This document shows positions 37,586 to 46,271 of a stretch of 64,000 bases of DNA, piece after piece. Numbering within the stretch: position 1 is the stretch's first letter; every line of letters begins with the position of its first letter. The stretch is taken from the NCBI GenBank assembly GCA_934436245.1, contig CAKSAM010000004.1:1-64000 (forward strand), read 5' to 3'. Both the position numbers and the translations under genes were made by a program. The stretch is from an uncultured Acetatifactor sp. (GTDB taxonomy: Bacteria > Bacillota > Clostridia > Lachnospirales > Lachnospiraceae). The notes under the pieces are model-generated. The model worked only from the letters and a program-made list of their open reading frames with translations, was not told the origin of the DNA and ran no database searches.

Positions 37586-37610
37586 TCCTCCTTCGTGTGC
37601 GCGAGGAGGG
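37586..37610 (-). promoter_or_regulatory. Hairpin able to sequester the thiT ribosome binding site
   Basis: On the minus strand CCTCC (from 37609) and the thiT ribosome binding site GGAGG (37587-37591) can pair around the loop TCGCGCACACGAA. It lies between the TPP aptamer and the start codon and is a plausible expression platform acting on translation. Confidence 0.65.
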
Positions 37611-37701
37611 ACAACATCGTGTTCATATTATAACGGATGACAGAAATCTATTCAAGTCTCATAAAATTACTGTTCAAAACGTGTCATGTGGTATGAACTG
37701 T

Positions 37702-37796
37702 GTGCTTCCTTACGCCGGTATTATCCGGTTCAAGTAGTGAGGGTTAGAAGTAAGGTACAGTGATGTACTTCAGTCTCAGCGATGCGCTCCCCTAGC
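37702..37796 (-). promoter_or_regulatory. TPP riboswitch (THI element)
   Basis: Read on the minus strand: GGGGAGCG, GCTGAGA, then a variable hairpin, ACCCT, TTGAACCGGATAATACCGGC and GTAAGGAAGC. These are the conserved blocks of the thiamine pyrophosphate aptamer, in the right order and spacing. It lies about 120 bases upstream of thiT and should lower its expression when TPP is plentiful. Confidence 0.96.
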
Positions 37797-37879
37797 GGAT
37801 TATAATATTTACCTGTATACTATAGTGCTTTCTGGCGATAGTGTCAAGGGCTTATGCGAGGAGCCCTATAGAGTCAGCC

Positions 37880-38671
37880 TTATAGAGTCTTAAGAATCTG
37901 TAATACACCGTTTTCCCAGTAAGGAGCACAGGTGGCTTTCGCTGCTGCAATGACTTCCGGGCGTGCATTGGACACGGCATAGCTCATTCCGGCACTTCCC
38001 AACATTTCGATATCATTCAGATTGTCTCCGAAAGTACAGGTTTCATCCGGGGCAATTCCGAGATATTCCTGGAGAAAACGGATAGCGGTTCCCTTGTTGA
38101 CACCGGGCGGATTGCAGTCCATCCACTCTTTTCCGGAAGAAGCGATTTTTGCTCTGGATTGCCAGAGGGGCGTAAAGACGGGAGCACACATGGCTTCACA
38201 GGCAGAAGGATGATATACCGTGAACTTGATGACGTTGTGTACCGGAGCTTTTAACAGATCAGCGGCTTCGCGGATGTCATACCCATAGGAATCGGTCAGC
38301 CATCGGAACATCCGGCTTCCGGCATCCTCTGCCAGACAATAATCCGGGGTGGCAATAAAATAATCACAGTCAGGCAGTTCATTGCGGACGGTTTCGCACA
38401 TCCCGTGCCAGACTTCTTCCGGCAGTGTGTGGACTTTTAAAATTTTGTCCGGTGTGCGTACTACGGTGCCACCGTCAGTGATATACAGAATTTTGTCCCG
38501 GACAGGAGCAAACAGCTTCCGCTCGCTGATAAACTGTCTGCCGGAGCAGGCAGCGAAAATAATCCCTCTTGCCGTCAATTTTTCGATGACTGTCATGTAT
38601 TCAGGATCAATCATCAAGGTTCCGTCTTTTAAGAGCGTCCCGTCGATATCGGTTGCGATGAGTTTGATCAT
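37880..38671 (-). CDS. Cof-type HAD-IIB hydrolase
   Basis: A 263-residue soluble phosphatase-like enzyme with all HAD motifs: I, IATDIDGTLL (nucleophile Asp8, acid Asp10); II, AACSGRQ; III, the Lys in GVNKGTAIRF; IV, CTFGDNLNDIEML. The inserted C2 cap domain (about 85-185) is typical of the IIB subclass that dephosphorylates sugar phosphates, FMN or related metabolites. Start at 38671 follows GGAGG. It lies downstream of the thiT riboswitch region on the same strand but is a separate unit because it is upstream of thiT in transcription. Physiological substrate unknown. Confidence 0.93.
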   Translation of the reverse strand: MIKLIATDIDGTLLKDGTLMIDPEYMTVIEKLTARGIIFAACSGRQFISERKLFAPVRDKILYITDGGTVVRTPDKILKVHTLPEEVWHGMCETVRNELPDCDYFIATPDYCLAEDAGSRMFRWLTDSYGYDIREAADLLKAPVHNVIKFTVYHPSACEAMCAPVFTPLWQSRAKIASSGKEWMDCNPPGVNKGTAIRFLQEYLGIAPDETCTFGDNLNDIEMLGSAGMSYAVSNARPEVIAAAKATCAPYWENGVLQILKTL

Positions 38672-38871
38672 AATGCCTCCTGATAAAGTGTTTTCATGTC
38701 ATAATTATAGTTCATACAGCATCCGGATTGCAATCCGTAAAAGGAAACAGATGAAATGAAAACAGTTGGAAAATACCTGAAAATATAGTATCGTATATAG
38801 TACTTGAAGGATTTGTGGATCTGTACACAAAAGGGTGTGGAACAGGGCGATTGGGAAAGGTAAGATGTTAG

Positions 38872-41595
38872 ATGAAAAAGATCATAGTGGGCATTCTTGC
38901 ACATGTAGATGCAGGGAAAACGACCCTGGCAGAAAGTCTTTTATATACTTGTGGTGTGATTCGTAAAACGGGACGGGTAGATCATGGAGATGCTTTTCTG
39001 GATAACGGAGAGATGGAACGGAAAAGAGGTATCACGATTTTTTCCAAACAGGCAAGGATACATTGGAAGGATGTAGATATTACGTTGCTGGATACCCCGG
39101 GACATGTGGATTTTTCCGCAGAAATGGAACGGACGCTGCAGGTGTTGGATGCGGCAATTCTGGTGATCGACGGGAGTGATGGCGTACAGGGAGATGTGTA
39201 TACCCTGTGGAGACTGTTGAAAAGATACGAGGTGCCGGTTTTCTTATTTGTAAATAAAATGGATCAGCCGGGAACAAATCGGGAAACGTTGCTGATAGAA
39301 CTGCAAAAGAAACTGGATGGCAACATAGTGGATCTGGAAAATCTGACAGAGGCATTCAGCAAAAAAGCGCAGCAGGATGGGGCGGAGGATGACACAAAGA
39401 CAGGAATAGCAGAGCAGGAACTGGAACATGCCGCCATGTGCAGTGAAGCTTTGATGGAAGAATATCTGGAGACAGAAAAGCTGAGTGTGGAAAGTGTGGC
39501 CGATGCCGTGGCGGACCGGAAAATGTTTCCCTGTTTTTTCGGATCTGCGTTAAAGCAACAGGGAGTGCAGGCACTGTTAAACGGGCTGGAGATTTTTATG
39601 CCGGAACCGGGATATCCGGAAGTGTTCGGGGCAAGAGTATATAAAATAGGCAGGGATGTATCGGGAAACCGTCTGACATATCTGAAGGTCACAGGCGGAA
39701 GTCTGAGGGTCAAGATGTTGGTCGGAAACGATCAAAGTGCTGCCGGGGAAGAGCACTGGGAGGAAAAAGCGGACCAGTTGCGCCTGTACAACGGCGGTAA
39801 TTATGAGACCACGGACGTCGTGGAAGCAGGAGAAGTCTGTGCAGTTACCGGCCTGACAAAGACTTTTGCCGGCCAGGGTCTGGGATTTGAAAGTGAAAAT
39901 TCTATACCGGTCCTGGAACCGGTGCTGACGTATCGACTGTTGTTTCCTCCGGAGACAGATCCGGTTGTGGCGCTGGGAAAAGTCCGTCTGTTGGAAGAGG
40001 AAGAACCACAGCTGCATGTGCTGTGGCAGGAGAAAAACAGAGAAATTCACATACAGGTCATGGGTCAGGTGCAGATGGAAATCCTTAAAAGCATCTTGGT
40101 GGAAAGATTCGGACTGGAAGTGGAATTCGACGCAGGAAGCATTGTGTACAAGGAAACACTGGCGGAACCGGTGGAAGGAATCGGACATTTTGAACCCCTG
40201 CGGCATTATGCGGAAGTACATTTGCTGTTAGAGCCGGGGGAGAGAGGCAGCGGACTGCAGTTTGCTTCCCTATGCAGTGAGGATATGCTGGATCGCAACT
40301 GGCAGAGGCTGATCCTGACACATTTGGAAGAAAAACGGCATGTAGGTGTGCTGACAGGCTCGGAACTGACGGATCTGAGAATTTTGCTGATCGCGGGAAA
40401 AGCGCATACGAAGCATACGGAGGGCGGTGATTTCCGGCAGGCGACGTATCGTGCCGTCCGTCAGGGAATGCGCAGTGGAAAAAGTATTCTGCTGGAGCCG
40501 TGGTTTTCTTTTCAACTGGAGGTACCTACGGGGAATCTGGGCAGGGCAATGTCGGATATCACGAGGATGAACGGAACCTTTGAACCGCCGGTGACAGAGG
40601 GAGAAAGCAGCGTGCTGACAGGGAGTGTGCCGGTGGCATCCATGGGAGATTACGGCAAAGAAGTGGCTGCCTACACGAAAGGACATGGCCGTCTGTCCTG
40701 TGTCCTGAAAGGATACGAACCCTGTCATAATACGGAAGAAGTACTCGAAGCCATTGGATATGATCCGGAAGCAGATACGGCGAATCCGACGGGGTCGGTA
40801 TTCTGTGCCCATGGGGCAGGTTTTCTGGTGCCGTGGGACCAGGTGCCGGAATATGCCCACATGGAGAGCAGCTGGGTTCCGGAGAGTGAAGAGACTGCAG
40901 GAGCGGATAAGGAAAAGGAACAGGCGGAAAGCTTCCATGTCAGGAATGGCAGGCAGAACGAAATACTCCGTCAGACCGGTGGTGGTGTAGAGCGAGTGAT
41001 TTCGCAGGAGGAGATAGAAGAGATTTTTCAGCAGACCTATGGGAAAAAAGCAGAAGATCCCCATCGGTTCCGAAGATATCACACATCATCCGGAAACCAC
41101 AGCAGTTACAATGGCAGCCTGGCAGGGGCAGATACCGTCCCTTATAAAAAAGTAGTCCCGACAGAAAAACAGGAAGAATATCTGTTGGTAGACGGATATA
41201 ACATCATTTTCGCCTGGCCGGAACTGCGGGAACTGGCACAGATCAATCTGGACAGTGCCAGAGACAAACTGATGGATATTATGTGCAATTACCAGGGGTA
41301 TCAGGGATGCCGGCTGATTTTGGTCTATGATGCATATAAGGTAAAAGGAAATCCGGGATCCGTAATGAAGTATCATAATATAGAGGTGGTCTATACCAGG
41401 GAAGCGGAAACGGCGGATCAGTATATTGAACGGACTACTCACGAATTGGGGGCAAAACCACAGAAATACCGGGTGACGGTGGCTACTTCCGATGCATTGG
41501 AGCAAATGATCATATGGGGGAACGGTGCCACCAGAATGTCGGCATTGGGTCTAAAAGCAGCAGTGGATGCAGCAGGCGCAGAATATTTTGATTAA
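38872..41595 (+). CDS. TetM-like ribosome GTPase fused to a Rae1/YacP NYN ribonuclease domain
   Basis: A 907-residue protein. Residues 1-about 650 are a translational GTPase of the ribosomal protection type: AHVDAGKTTL (G1), RGITIF (G2), DTPGHVDF from Asp74 (G3), NKMDQPG (G4), then EF-G-like domains II-V including LEPWFSFQLEVPTGNLG. A charged linker (about 655-765) contains ISQEEIEEIFQQTYGKK. Residues about 768-907 are a NYN domain of the Rae1/YacP family: LLVDGYNIIF (Asp774), LILVYDAYKVKG, AETADQYIE and VATSDALEQ, with all the acidic residues expected for catalysis. Known Rae1 enters the ribosomal A site and cleaves mRNA; known TetM/EF-G proteins bind that site. Upstream (38724-38737) is a 14-bp palindrome CGGATTGCAATCCG. 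Tetracycline protection is possible but unproven. Confidence 0.88.
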   Translation: MKKIIVGILAHVDAGKTTLAESLLYTCGVIRKTGRVDHGDAFLDNGEMERKRGITIFSKQARIHWKDVDITLLDTPGHVDFSAEMERTLQVLDAAILVIDGSDGVQGDVYTLWRLLKRYEVPVFLFVNKMDQPGTNRETLLIELQKKLDGNIVDLENLTEAFSKKAQQDGAEDDTKTGIAEQELEHAAMCSEALMEEYLETEKLSVESVADAVADRKMFPCFFGSALKQQGVQALLNGLEIFMPEPGYPEVFGARVYKIGRDVSGNRLTYLKVTGGSLRVKMLVGNDQSAAGEEHWEEKADQLRLYNGGNYETTDVVEAGEVCAVTGLTKTFAGQGLGFESENSIPVLEPVLTYRLLFPPETDPVVALGKVRLLEEEEPQLHVLWQEKNREIHIQVMGQVQMEILKSILVERFGLEVEFDAGSIVYKETLAEPVEGIGHFEPLRHYAEVHLLLEPGERGSGLQFASLCSEDMLDRNWQRLILTHLEEKRHVGVLTGSELTDLRILLIAGKAHTKHTEGGDFRQATYRAVRQGMRSGKSILLEPWFSFQLEVPTGNLGRAMSDITRMNGTFEPPVTEGESSVLTGSVPVASMGDYGKEVAAYTKGHGRLSCVLKGYEPCHNTEEVLEAIGYDPEADTANPTGSVFCAHGAGFLVPWDQVPEYAHMESSWVPESEETAGADKEKEQAESFHVRNGRQNEILRQTGGGVERVISQEEIEEIFQQTYGKKAEDPHRFRRYHTSSGNHSSYNGSLAGADTVPYKKVVPTEKQEEYLLVDGYNIIFAWPELRELAQINLDSARDKLMDIMCNYQGYQGCRLILVYDAYKVKGNPGSVMKYHNIEVVYTREAETADQYIERTTHELGAKPQKYRVTVATSDALEQMIIWGNGATRMSALGLKAAVDAAGAEYFD

Positions 41596-41689
41596 GGGAG
41601 TTTTATAGGACTCTGAAAGAGGTAATCTATACCTGTCAAATGAGAAGGCAGACAGGATAGCCTTATGAGAACAGAAAGAGGTATAGATT

Positions 41690-42082
41690 ATGAGAAAACA
41701 GACCGTTTCCAATATCACATTTTATGTTACTACCGTAATGCTGATTCTGATCATTGTACTGTGTGTTGACGGAACAGTGAAGAGCGAGAGCCGGAGCGAG
41801 ACACAACGGATCGAGAATCGGGTACAGGAACAGCAGCTGCTCACACAGATGAAACAATACCTGAATGAAAACGGTTATCGCAACAGCGGTGTCACTTTGA
41901 CCTGCATGACGGATGAAGACGGCAGATGCGATTATACCTTTACCATCCATCACAAGAAAATCGATGCAATGAGCGAAGAGGAAAGAGAAAGTTTTACGTC
42001 GAAACTGTTGCAGATGTGCAGAATTTCCCCTATACATTCGCAAAAGGCAACGGTGAATTGTGTTTTTCTGCAGCACAGCTGA
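41690..42082 (+). CDS. Small membrane-anchored hypothetical protein
   Basis: A 130-residue protein, start at 41690 after AAAGAGG. One N-terminal transmembrane segment (about residues 10-27, FYVTTVMLILIIVLCVDG) precedes a charged, soluble domain with MKQYLNENGYRNSGVTLTC and DYTFTIHHKKID. Topology suggests an extracytoplasmic domain. No family is recognised. It stands 95 bp after the GTPase-nuclease fusion, with its own leader; a functional link is not supported. Confidence 0.7.
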   Translation: MRKQTVSNITFYVTTVMLILIIVLCVDGTVKSESRSETQRIENRVQEQQLLTQMKQYLNENGYRNSGVTLTCMTDEDGRCDYTFTIHHKKIDAMSEEERESFTSKLLQMCRISPIHSQKATVNCVFLQHS

Positions 42083-42142
42083 AATGTTCATTTATGATTC
42101 TTAGCGTTTCTAAATAGTTACATCTAGGTCTCTAAATTCGAC

Positions 42143-42171
42143 ATGACATTTTGCAGGATAAGGGGTATACT
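42143..42171 (+). promoter_or_regulatory. Promoter of the DUF1653-mutY unit
   Basis: ATGACA (42143-42148) and TATACT (42166-42171) are separated by 17 bp, one mismatch each from sigma-A consensus. The start codon follows 54 bases later. Confidence 0.65.
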
Positions 42172-42224
42172 GATATCACCATATGCCACAGTGGAAACGA
42201 GGCGATGGGAAAGGAGAACGGCAG

Positions 42225-42755
42225 ATGACATTTATTCCCAAACCACATGAGATATATAAACATTTTAAGGGAAATCTGTATCAGGTTGTAACAATTGCAA
42301 AACATTCCGAGACCGGGGAACAGCTGGTGATCTATCAGGCGTTGTACGGGGACTTCGGAACTTATGCGAGACCGTTATCTATGTTCACCAGTGAGGTGGA
42401 CCGGGAGAAGTATCCGGAGGTGAAGCAGAGATTCCGCTTTGAATTGCAGGGCGCAGATGCGGACAGGCAGATAAGAGAAAGCGTTGACGGGAAAGCTGAG
42501 AGCATGCCCATAAGTACCGCAGAGGAGGAACCTGCGCTGGATCCTCTTGTCCTGGAATTTCTGGATGCAGATTCTTTTGAGCAGAAGCTGAACATTCTGG
42601 CAGGATTGCATCATCGTATTACCAACGAGATGATCACCACCATGGCGATTTCCTGCGATATTGAAGTGAATGACGGAGATATGGAAGAGCGCTATGAAGA
42701 ATTGAAAAACTGTCTGCTGACCATGGAGAAATTTGAATGCAACCGCCTGAGATAA
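42225..42755 (+). CDS. DUF1653-domain protein
   Basis: A 176-residue soluble protein. The ATG at 42225 has AAGGAGAA upstream. The first 75 residues match the DUF1653 pattern: GNLYQVVTIAKHSETGEQLVIYQALYG-type strand pairs, TYARPLSMF and EVDREKYPEVKQRFRFE. The rest is acidic and helical (LDPLVLEFLDADSFEQKL, then a Met-rich segment) and has no recognised family. The molecular role of DUF1653 is not established. Its last 19 bases overlap the mutY start, so the two genes are translationally coupled. Confidence 0.85.
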   Translation: MTFIPKPHEIYKHFKGNLYQVVTIAKHSETGEQLVIYQALYGDFGTYARPLSMFTSEVDREKYPEVKQRFRFELQGADADRQIRESVDGKAESMPISTAEEEPALDPLVLEFLDADSFEQKLNILAGLHHRITNEMITTMAISCDIEVNDGDMEERYEELKNCLLTMEKFECNRLR

Positions 42756-43942
42756 CCCCGAATACAGAGAAAACAGCAAATCATAGAAAAAATTTACCAG
42801 ATATTAAGGAAACATTTAGGAATGGTGACCTTCGGGCGATTCCCAAACCGCTTTTAAAATGGTATGATAGTAATCGCAGGATCCTTCCCTGGAGAGAAGA
42901 GGCCACACCTTATCGGGTATGGGTTTCTGAGATTATGTTGCAGCAGACCAGAGTAGAGGCGGTGAAGCCATATTTCAACCGTTTTATGGAAGCACTGCCG
43001 GATATTGAAGCACTGGCAGAGGCCCCGGAGGAATTGTTGTTAAAGCTCTGGGAAGGGCTGGGATATTATAACCGGGTACGGAATCTTCAGAAAGCGGCGA
43101 TGCAGATCGTAGAGGATTATGGAGGAGTCATGCCGGATTCCTATGAAGCACTATTAGGACTGAAAGGCATCGGAAGCTATACGGCAGGAGCGGTGTCTTC
43201 TATTGCATATGGTAAACCCAATCCTGCAGTAGATGGTAATGTGCTGCGCGTCATTTCGAGAATTCGCAAGGATGACCGGTGCATCTCCGAGGATAAAGTA
43301 AAAAAGGCAGTGGAGCAGGATCTGAGGGAGATTATTCCTACAGACAGACCGGGGGATTTCAATCAGGCAATGATGGAGATCGGAGCCTGCGTATGTATCC
43401 CTAACGGGGCTCCCCATTGCGAGGAATGTCCCCTGCAGCAGATCTGCATGGCATATGCCGACGGCACACAGTTACAATACCCCAACAAGGCAAAGGCAAA
43501 ACAGCGCACCATTGAGGAAAAGACGATTCTCATTATTCGGGATGCGGAATCAGCTGCATTGCATAAACGTCCGGACAGAGGACTCCTTGCCGGAATGTAT
43601 GAATTTCCTTCCATGAAGGGCTTTCATACAGCGGAAGAAGTGAGAGAATATCTGGCAGAGAATGGACTACAGGTATTGCGTATCCAGCCACTGGAAGACG
43701 CCAGACATATTTTTACCCATAAGGAATGGCATATGAAGGGGTATCTCATCAGGGTGGATGAACTGGCACCTAAGGAACCGGGACCGGACTCTGCCTCCTG
43801 GATCTATATCGAGCCACAGGAGACAAGGGATAAATATCCTATTCCATCTGCATTTGCGGCTTATGCAAAGGGACTGAATATGAAACTGGGGATTCACGAT
43901 ACTTTGAAGCAAGATACTCCGGTGGATGGAACAGCGTTGTGA
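42737..43942 (+). CDS. mutY: Adenine DNA glycosylase
   Basis: A 401-residue base-excision repair enzyme that removes adenine mispaired with 8-oxoguanine. The ATG at 42737 has GGAG seven bases upstream within the preceding gene. The catalytic domain has SEIMLQQTRV (catalytic Glu), the helix-hairpin-helix LLGLKGIGSYTAGAV, the catalytic Asp in PAVDGNVLRV, and the [4Fe-4S] ligands in CVCIPNGAPHCEECPLQQIC. The C-terminal Nudix-like domain that recognises 8-oxoG follows (about 255-385, with AGMYEFPSM and HIFTHKEWHMKGY). The first 35 residues are an extension beyond most family members. Confidence 0.96.
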   Translation: MQPPEITPNTEKTANHRKNLPDIKETFRNGDLRAIPKPLLKWYDSNRRILPWREEATPYRVWVSEIMLQQTRVEAVKPYFNRFMEALPDIEALAEAPEELLLKLWEGLGYYNRVRNLQKAAMQIVEDYGGVMPDSYEALLGLKGIGSYTAGAVSSIAYGKPNPAVDGNVLRVISRIRKDDRCISEDKVKKAVEQDLREIIPTDRPGDFNQAMMEIGACVCIPNGAPHCEECPLQQICMAYADGTQLQYPNKAKAKQRTIEEKTILIIRDAESAALHKRPDRGLLAGMYEFPSMKGFHTAEEVREYLAENGLQVLRIQPLEDARHIFTHKEWHMKGYLIRVDELAPKEPGPDSASWIYIEPQETRDKYPIPSAFAAYAKGLNMKLGIHDTLKQDTPVDGTAL

Positions 43943-43982
43943 ACAACAAAACAGACAGACGAAAAGAAGAAAGGACAGCGAT

Positions 43983-45011
43983 ATGAAATTACTTTCTATA
44001 GCAATTCCCTGTTATAATTCTGAAAAGTATATGAGAAAATGTATAGATTCTCTGCTGATCGGTGGTGAGGATGTAGAGATTCTCATTATAGATGATGGTT
44101 CTACCAAGGACCGTACAGCAGAGATCGCCGATGAATATGAAGCGCAGTTTCCAACGATCGTGCGTGCAATTCATAAAGAGAATGGCGGACATGGATCGGC
44201 AGTGAATACCGGAATCTCCAATGCCACCGGGCTGTATTTTAAAGTCGTGGACAGTGATGACTGGGTAAAGCAGGATGCTTATTTTAAGATCCTGGATACA
44301 CTGAGGGAGCTGGCCGGAGGCGGTCAGGCACTGGATATGCTTATCAGTAACTATGTCTATGAAAAGGAAGGTGAGCGCCGTAAGAAGGTGATCCAATATC
44401 GTCACATTTTACCGGTGGAGAAGATGTTCACCTGGTCAGACTGCCATCATTTCCGCAAAGGCCATTATATACTGATGCATTCCGTCATTTTCCGCACCAG
44501 GCTGTTGCAGGAATGTGGACTGAAGCTTCCGGAACACACTTTCTATGTGGATAATCTGTATGTATTCGAACCGCTGCCTTATGTGAAGAATATGTATTAT
44601 CTGGATGTGAACTTCTACAGATACTATATAGGCCGACAGGATCAATCGGTGAATGAGACGGTCATGATCTCCCGTATTGATCAGCAGATCCGTGTGACGA
44701 AGCTGATGATTGATTATCTGACAGGGAGAAAAGCAGAACTGGTAAAGAACAGACGTCTGTACCAGTACATGCGTAATTACTTAGAAATCATCATGACGGT
44801 ATCTTCCGTCCTGCTGATCCGCTCCGGTACCACAGAACATCTGGAGAAAAAGCAGGAACTGTGGGAGTACCTGAAGGGAAAAGACAAGCGCCTGTATCTG
44901 TGGATGCGTAACGGCATCATGGGCGGCACCATGAACCTGCCCGGAAAAGGCGGACGCAAGATTTCAGTAGAAGGTTATAAAATCTGCCAGAAGCTGTTTG
45001 GGTTTAATTAG
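43983..45011 (+). CDS. Family 2 glycosyltransferase
   Basis: A 342-residue enzyme starting at 43983 after AAAGGA. The GT-A fold is clear: SIAIPCYNSEKYMRKCIDSL, IIDDGSTKDRT, KENGGHGSAVNTG and the metal-binding FKVVDSDDW. The central part binds the acceptor (HYILMHSVIF, FYVDNLYV). No membrane span. Such enzymes add sugars to cell-surface glycans or glycolipids. It ends 7 bases from the convergent XRE gene, with no terminator between them. Confidence 0.9.
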   Translation: MKLLSIAIPCYNSEKYMRKCIDSLLIGGEDVEILIIDDGSTKDRTAEIADEYEAQFPTIVRAIHKENGGHGSAVNTGISNATGLYFKVVDSDDWVKQDAYFKILDTLRELAGGGQALDMLISNYVYEKEGERRKKVIQYRHILPVEKMFTWSDCHHFRKGHYILMHSVIFRTRLLQECGLKLPEHTFYVDNLYVFEPLPYVKNMYYLDVNFYRYYIGRQDQSVNETVMISRIDQQIRVTKLMIDYLTGRKAELVKNRRLYQYMRNYLEIIMTVSSVLLIRSGTTEHLEKKQELWEYLKGKDKRLYLWMRNGIMGGTMNLPGKGGRKISVEGYKICQKLFGFN

Positions 45012-45018
45012 GACAGAA

Positions 45019-45369
45019 CTACTTTCTGGAAGCCAGAAACAGCTTCAACAACCGGAGAGCATAATCACGTTCTCTTTGCCCAGAATTATTCAACATAGTT
45101 AAAATAGCGGATACTTCGGCAGTTTGCTCGGGGTATCCGTTTTCTTCGGTGTTTTTTCCATAAATAATATAATCTAATGACATATCCAGAGTCTCGGAAA
45201 GAGCCATCAAAGTTTCCACGCGCATGCCGCAGCTGCCGCGTTCAATATCTGCATAATATTTGGCAGCACGATCTATTTTTTCAGCCATTTCATCCTGTGT
45301 AAACCCCAACAGATTTCTTTTCTGGCGAACACGTTCTCCGGCAGCCAGACGATCATAAGTTTTTTTCAT
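45019..45369 (-). CDS. XRE-family helix-turn-helix regulator
   Basis: A 116-residue protein with an N-terminal Cro/CI-type domain (about residues 10-68): GERVRQKRNLLGFTQDEMAE, KIDRAAKYYADIERG and SLDYIIYG. The C-terminal 45 residues are acidic then basic and may mediate dimerisation. Start follows GGAGG. It is divergent from the truncated sortase gene, and the 250-bp space between them holds a promoter with a palindrome on the other strand. Confidence 0.9.
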   Translation of the reverse strand: MKKTYDRLAAGERVRQKRNLLGFTQDEMAEKIDRAAKYYADIERGSCGMRVETLMALSETLDMSLDYIIYGKNTEENGYPEQTAEVSAILTMLNNSGQRERDYALRLLKLFLASRK

Positions 45370-45499
45370 GCATATCCTCCAATATTTTTATCCATGATTA
45401 GATACCCCTTAGTGTAATCATAAAAAGTTTTTCTATAATGAATCCCCGTAATTCCGTAGTTCGAAATAATCACATTTACATTATGAATACCCCAAACTA

Positions 45500-45546
45500 T
45501 TGACAATACCTGTTTTAAACGTATATAACGGTTACGTTTAAAACAG
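45500..45546 (+). promoter_or_regulatory. Promoter overlapped by a perfect 13-bp inverted repeat
   Basis: TTGACA (45500-45505) and TATAAC (45524-45529) are 18 bp apart. CTGTTTTAAACGT (45510-45522) and ACGTTTAAAACAG (45534-45546) are exact inverse copies that bracket the -10. This is a strong candidate operator, but the gene it drives (45626) is broken. The regulator is not identified; the TetR at 47492 has a different operator. Confidence 0.75.
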
Positions 45547-45625
45547 AATCTAAAATTACGTTAAAAACATAGACGTTATTTCAGAATTGGTAAAATCTTC
45601 TAAGTGTTTGGAAGAAGGAGCTCAT

Positions 45626-46233
45626 ATGAAAAGAAAGATAATATCCGCTGTAGTGGGAGCGGCAGGTCTGGTGCTTGCCTATTTTGCTGTAAGCGGAATT
45701 TCTAATATCATCTATCATCATCCGACAGAGAGCACGGCAGCACAGGCGGAAACAGAAAGTACCGGACAGGGTACGGAGGAGGCGAAGGCTGCTCTGACTG
45801 AGGATGAAATCAATGAAATGCTGGTGGGCATGAAGAGCACGGAGACCGTGGAGAATGAGACGGTATCGAAAGAGGTGGCTGTTATTCCTGTGAAATTCGG
45901 CGAATTACAGTCGGTGAATCCGGATGTTTACGCATGGATCACGATACCCGGTACAGAGATCGACTATCCAATCTTGCAGCATACATCAGACAATTCCTAT
46001 TATTTCATCGGTACCATCTATATCACACCCCATTGTATGCCTGGGAAAGGACATCCAACGCCTGCAAAGGTAGAGGAGAAGATCCGCCTGGTACAGGAGA
46101 CGGCTGCGGCAGAAGGAATTCAGATCATTTAAAAAAAGGCACCGAGTATTACTACATAGAAGAAATGTCGGAATGGATGAAAGAGGGGAAGATCATCACC
46201 CTGGGAATTTGCAATGATCTGTTTTGGAGTTGA
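45626..46233 (+). pseudogene. Truncated sortase fragment joined to remnants of another protein
   Basis: From 45626 (GAAGGAG upstream) a signal-anchor and the first part of a class B-type sortase can be read: FGELQSVNPDVYAWITIPGT and IDYPILQHTSDNSYY, matching the LYFPALDISYPVVQGEDNDYY region of the intact sortase at 10959. Immediately after, the sequence changes to FIGTIYITPHCMPGKG and a helical tail unlike a sortase; the catalytic His, Cys and Arg are absent. The frame stops at 46132 in a run of A residues (ATTTAAAAAAAGG), but the neighbouring frame continues sensibly (KKGTEYYYIEEMSEWMKEGK) to 46233. A deletion joining two genes plus a homopolymer frameshift best explains it. Confidence 0.75.
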
Positions 46234-46271
46234 GGTTATTGCATATCAAAACAATGTTAACGAAAAGAATA

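Noticed and set aside
38872-41595. Annotation as an acquired tetracycline resistance gene
   Set aside because: The GTPase is of TetM type but is diverged, carries an extra nuclease domain and shows no mobile-element context; resistance cannot be claimed from sequence alone.
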